Shown piece by piece: positions 59,544 to 64,000 of a stretch of 64,000 nt of DNA. The first letter of the stretch is position 1, and every line of letters begins with the position of its first letter. The position numbers and the translations under genes are program-made. The DNA comes from Paracyclopina nana (taxonomy: Eukaryota > Arthropoda > Copepoda > Cyclopoida > Cyclopettidae): contig JAGUCH010000001.1 of the NCBI GenBank assembly GCA_019096065.1, forward strand, positions 14,570,001-14,634,000. The letters run 5' to 3'. Under the pieces are notes generated by a model. The model ran no database searches and was not told the DNA's origin. It was given only the letters and a program-made list of their open reading frames with translations.

Positions 59544-62500
59544 CTAAAATGGACCAATGTCATTGTCTTTAGAGAGAGAGGCATTTTTGCAGATGGAGGT
59601 TTTCATCACGTGAGGAGATGACAAGATCATCCCAGCAGAGCGAAAGCAATGTGAGAAAAGAGAAGAGAGAGGAAATACCATGATTAGTACAGTGCTGCTA
59701 CATGAACCGAAGTAGGCGAAAAAAGTAGGCGCGACCATGCAACGGAAATTCATCAGTGAAGGTGGAAGAAAATTGCGAGGAAAGTACCTGATCCAAGAGA
59801 CGAGAGCGACCCAGCTGTCGACCCTCCTCCCTCGTATGCGTAATTTCTGAGGTCATCGAAGGGCGGGGCCGAAGGATCACCGTCCGCCCTCATTTTGTGG
59901 TCTTCAATGAAGTTTTCAACATTGCTCGACATCTTAGCGGGATTCAACGTTGCGCTCCCCATAGCTGCGTCTGCAACAGCAAAAATCGTTTTTGTTACAC
60001 ACAAAAAAAGAAGAATATAAAGAGCTGCCTTACAGTTTGATGGCACTTTTTGCGGCCTAGGTAATGAATGGAAATGATGCGAGTGATGGCCGACAACCAT
60101 GGAGGGATCAGCTACTGGAATTTGCAGCGGCGTGATGTCGAAGGCTGTCATGTCGTCCTCGCCGCCGCCCTCGTCCTCGTAATTGATAATGTTTTCTCTA
60201 ACGTCATCATCAGGATTTGGATACTTGATCTGCGCTTCGCGTCTTCGGTTGTACACCACAAAAACAAGGACCAGGACTACGTGAAAAGAATCTCTTTTAG
60301 TAATAATAGAAACTCTTTTTTTATCAGAATAAAAGAAAGAAAAATAATAATAGGCTAGAAGTCAAAATAAACTTACTAAGTAAAATGGCTAGTGCGAAAA
60401 TAATGATGATAACGAAATCTCTGCTTCCAGTGAGCACATAAGTCTGCTCAGTGACTATTTCGCATCTCGCACCTTCGAAAAAGGTCGGACACAAGCAAAT
60501 CGACCGGCTGATGCCAGTCGAATATGAGTACGGAGTTTCGGAAGCACAAGTGCCTCCATTGAGGCACTGATTGACACCGAAACAGTCCGAGTCATACATG
60601 CATTCAGCCCTGTCTGGAGAAGCCCGGATTTGCCCTTCCGGACATCTATAGCAAAAAAAAAAGAAAAAGAAAAAAAAGTAATCATGCTAAATGAAGCAAA
60701 GGTCAAACAAAAAAGACAGAATAAATAGGAGGGGAATAAGGTGATCCTGAAAGATCCTTACTGAGGATTGACAACAGGCACAAGAGAATTATGGCGAGAG
60801 CTCCCATGCTCAATCTCAGGATTTGCTCTTCCTGCATTAGCTCACAATTGTTGCCGGAAAACCCGGACGGGCACAGACAAGTGTACCGCTCAACCGTATC
60901 TCGGTTGATACACTGTCCGCCATTTCGACAGGGATTATCCAAGCACTCGTTGCGATCCACGCAACTCTTCCCATCCGGGGTAGTACGTTGACCCCGCGGG
61001 CAGCTTAATATTTGATTTTTGAGTTAGTCGATTATTGGAATGTTAGAGGGACATTTTTAATTATAGTTTATGCTATACGTATATCCTCTAAATTATTGAC
61101 CAGAAATTGAAGTTGAACAAATTTTTTTGTTCTTTGCTTTGCTCAATAGTTCAGAAAATTAAAGACTTGATAGAAAATTTTGACTTACGAGCATTCGTAT
61201 TCCATCCACAAGTCGACACAAACGAATGGGCTGGAAAGGAAAATTGCGCTTGAAAAATTGCTCGATATTTCAATGTTCTTTGAACTCACTTTGGACAAAT
61301 GACGTTTGCACAGGGATTATTGGAAGGACAATTCCTTTGAAGGTTTCGAGCCATCGTGGCCTGACCCCATTGTGTTCCGTTCAGGGAGGGTGGCAATGGC
61401 AGGTGTTTGCCCTCCAATCTGATATCGTCCATACAACCTTTGGAAAAGTCGCTATAGACCTCGAAGGTTCGGACTCCAGTGTACTCTGCTTTGCCTCCTG
61501 CGTAAACGCCCTCTTGCTTGTCCACGGTCATCATTTGATGGCCGATAAAGTGGAACGAGTCATTGTATCGCCTTCCTTCGCCACCATCCAAAGTGAGAAT
61601 TGCTGCGGATCCAAACCTCTGAACTTTGGCAGTGTGCCATTGACCATCATCCACCCAAATGGCCGACAGCCAAATTTCCTTCTCCTCGGTCCGCAAAGAG
61701 TTCAGATTGTACCGGAACCTGAGCCTCGAGTCCTGGATTTCCAGAATGCCATATTCACGGTTGTGTTGATCAGAAACCCTGAACAGCTCCCCATGCTCTT
61801 CACGCGTCCTGAACCTCAGCTGAATCTCGGTCGTAAATCTGTCCGGCTCAAAGGAGAGTGCATACTTCACATACGACTGAGGGTCGAATGTGGAAGGCAT
61901 TGTCTCATGGGAGCAGTCCTGACCCGTCCATCCAGGGTTGCACTCACAAGTCGGATTTCGCAAGCTGCCAACGCACTGGCCATGTTCTCCACATCGAGAG
62001 CCAGGGAACGACGTTTTACACACTTCTTCCAGCTGCAAACAACCAGGCTTGGAGGCCAACTGGAGACCGGGCTCAGCTAGGTCGTATAGCTTAGAGTTGT
62101 GAATGATGTTCTTGATGCAGCCTTCAAATGGCTTTCCCATGGGAGTTTGCGACCACTGATACTTGAGCGGGTCAAACTGCTGCGCCATGAGACCTCCAAT
62201 TTGCAGAGGAGTGTTCACATTCAAGTACTCGTTGAATGGGGGCACTGCTCCTTTGACTTGGCATGTCTTGTCATCGAACTCAGTTGGAGTGCCGTCCTCG
62301 TGCTCCATCACCTGAGCAGACCTGCAAAAGTCCACAACCATGCGCACTTCCTCACGGTCCCAGAAAATATCGATCCTATGCCAATCTCCATCATCGAGGC
62401 CGTTCTTCGTAGTAATCCTGAGCTCAAGAGTGCCTGAGCCGAAATCAATCAAAAGTCGAGGATGGGCGTTCACCAGCTCGAGATCGATGAAATCTGATAT

Positions 62501-64000
62501 CAAGTTCTCCTCTTCTTCAGGAGGGCCTATGGGGCCATTGTAGAGCAATGTTCCATCAGGCTTTCTAGTCATAAACTCTATGGACAAGTGGGACTCTTCG
62601 CATTGCTCCAGAGGTGGATACCAGGCCCATCCCTTGCCCCAAAAGGACCTCGTCGTTTGTTGGCAGCGTGGACCTTCAAATCCTCTCGGGCATTGGCACC
62701 GTACTCCCCATCGGCCCTCGAGGCAGCGACCTCCGTTGTAGCAAACATGAGCATGGCACGATTCCGGCTTGGCAAAGTTACGAGCTCCGCAAACGCACTC
62801 TGGTACAACCTCTACCCGAACACCGACAAGGGCCGTTTTGTTGGCATCTACCATGTATGGCACTTGGTTGATTTCCAGATTGTTTGTACAGGAGCCTTCG
62901 CAATTTTCATTCTCATAAAGGCACTCGTCAATGCCAACCATGGTGATGTTGATGCCCAGCTCACGTTCAAAGTCTTCACGGTGTCTCAGGAGGATACCAT
63001 TCAATTTTACAGGCTTATAGTATGGAGATCCGTGCACGGAAAATCGAACGTCCGTCACCCTGTCGTACTTATTGTGGGTCATCACGGAGAACACGTCAAT
63101 ATTTGCAAGGGGAACTTGCTCGGGCAGAAACACGGCAAGCTTTTCTCGAAACATGGCCACCTTAGATTTGATCAACTTCTCCTCTTTGTCGTCCCAAATA
63201 CGAATGAAGTCTTCAGCGGTCATGCCATAGATCCGGAAAGATCCCGAGTTGATCACGGCATCGTGGCTAATCTCCTTGATGATCACCGTCACGTTGGAGG
63301 GGACGTCAGTTTGCGTATGCTTGCGATCATAGACCTTGAAATTGAGAACATAGCGGCCCTCGGGCACTCCATGCTTCATCGTGATCAAGCCAGTCTCTTT
63401 GTCCAGAGTGAAGTATGGATAGTCTGGATTTGCCGATGCCCAGGAGAAAGTCTTATCGGGCAGATCCCAATCATCTCGGTCGTACACGTAAACCCTTCCA
63501 ATAGGAGCCGAAGGAGAGGATCCCTGGTAATTGTAGACAAATATCTCCTTGGAACCTGGCTGCATTTTGTTGTCGTTTGAATCGCCAATGACAATTGTCA
63601 AAGTCGACGTTCCAGACATAGAAGGATTGCCAGAATCTTTGATGACAATTGGCACTTCGTATTCCTTTTGTTGCTCACGATCAAAAGATCTTAATGAGGA
63701 AACAACAGCCATGCCATCACCATTTGCTCCCTTTGGATCATGCTCCACCTTGAAAGAAGCTCTGATCACGTCTTGGGCATTCGGGTCCATCCTAAATGTG
63801 AAGGAAGGTCCGTTGCCTTTAGATCGATCGTCGTCATCTGTGGCAAGAACTTCCACCACTTTTCGAGGAGGGCTGTGCTCGGGCAATACGGGTCGATAGT
63901 TTTTCAAGAACCTCGGAGAGTTGTCATTGATATCTTGCACAATGACAGTAAGAGTGGCTGTGGCAGTTTTGGGCGGATCGCCGTCATCGATGGCCAGGAT
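59380..64000 (-). CDS. Neural cadherin (CadN), 3' part of the gene
   Basis: Exons on the minus strand: 64000-61290 (open at the window edge), 61230-61189, then either 61003-60762 or 60645-60377, then 60276-60034, 59970-59788 and 59543-59380. All are phase-consistent; the visible part is 1194 or 1203 residues. In order: the end of a cadherin repeat (DINDN), one full repeat, a last divergent repeat ([17 protein letters not shown]), the membrane-proximal domain specific to non-chordate type cadherins, EGF, laminin-G, EGF, laminin-G, a split EGF, a membrane helix, and a cytoplasmic tail ([64 protein letters not shown]). CadN is a homophilic adhesion receptor in axon guidance and synaptic targeting. 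Matching to insect CadN is near-continuous. The last exon ends in a Ser-rich tail without the usual catenin-binding segment. Confidence 0.95.
60377..60645 (-). other. CadN alternative EGF + transmembrane exon, version b
   Basis: A 269-base exon with a strong pyrimidine tract and TATAG acceptor and a GTAAGT donor. It encodes [11 protein letters not shown], an EGF ([26 protein letters not shown]) and the first half of a membrane helix ([13 protein letters not shown]) completed by ILVLVFVV in the next exon. Same start and end phase as version a. Confidence 0.88.
60762..61003 (-). other. CadN alternative EGF + transmembrane exon, version a
   Basis: A 242-base exon with an unusually weak acceptor (TTAAG without a pyrimidine tract) and a GTAAGG donor. 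It encodes [14 protein letters not shown], a Ca-binding EGF ([28 protein letters not shown]) and a helix start ([17 protein letters not shown]). This version is the closer match to insect CadN. Confidence 0.9.

Noticed and set aside
61226-62080. 284-codon plus-strand open frame
   Set aside because: Antisense of the CadN laminin-G region, with no domain of its own.
62588-63580. 330-codon plus-strand open frame
   Set aside because: It is the antisense shadow of the CadN ectodomain; the minus strand holds the conserved cadherin, EGF and laminin-G sequence.

Overview
The window looks like a piece of an arthropod nuclear genome, most likely a crustacean or another pancrustacean. This rests on a neural cadherin whose ectodomain and tail follow the insect CadN pattern almost residue by residue, a Phactr gene, a Maf-type bZIP gene, a eukaryotic tRNA-Arg with internal promoter boxes, and many introns of only about 58-70 bases. 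No species can be named from the sequence alone. There are no prokaryotic or organellar features, and I see no retroviral or LTR element.

Layout. (1) Bases 1 to about 32,100 are almost gene-free: AT-rich, non-coding, and nearly free of recognisable transposons. The only certain gene is a tRNA-Arg(ACG) at 30,419-30,491 (minus). This stretch may be regulatory or a very long intron/intergenic region; a cluster of three CACGTG boxes and a perfect CRE are the clearest sites. (2) From 32.1 to 42.2 kb lies an island of hairpin-forming DNA transposons: a 3.9 kb foldback element with a 9-bp target duplication, two copies of a 455-bp Transib-like element family (one nested in the foldback), a 40-bp minisatellite, a short palindromic element and two further terminal-inverted-repeat elements. 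Between them sit a Lin-12/Notch-repeat (LNR) gene with one frameshift (36.5-37.2 kb, minus) and an orphan rhodopsin-like GPCR (39.4-40.4 kb, plus). (3) From 43.9 to 54.3 kb a complete 12-exon Phactr gene (minus) can be spliced in frame to 843 residues; its 6.5 kb third intron carries an intronless katanin-p60-type AAA ATPase on the same strand and, nearer the upstream exon, a TA-flanked inverted-repeat element lies in the same intron. (4) From 58.0 to 58.5 kb is a single-exon Maf-type bZIP. (5) From 59.4 kb to the window edge is the 3' part of neural cadherin (CadN, minus) with two alternative EGF-plus-membrane exons.

Together the recognisable coding genes point to cytoskeleton and neuronal morphology: Phactr binds G-actin and PP1, katanin severs microtubules, CadN mediates axon adhesion. 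Their adjacency may be coincidental. The best candidates for new biology are the RSS-like, 5-bp-TSD transposon family, the phase-locked CadN exon pair together with a terminal exon that lacks the usual catenin-binding motif, the nested intronless katanin, and the frameshifted LNR gene.
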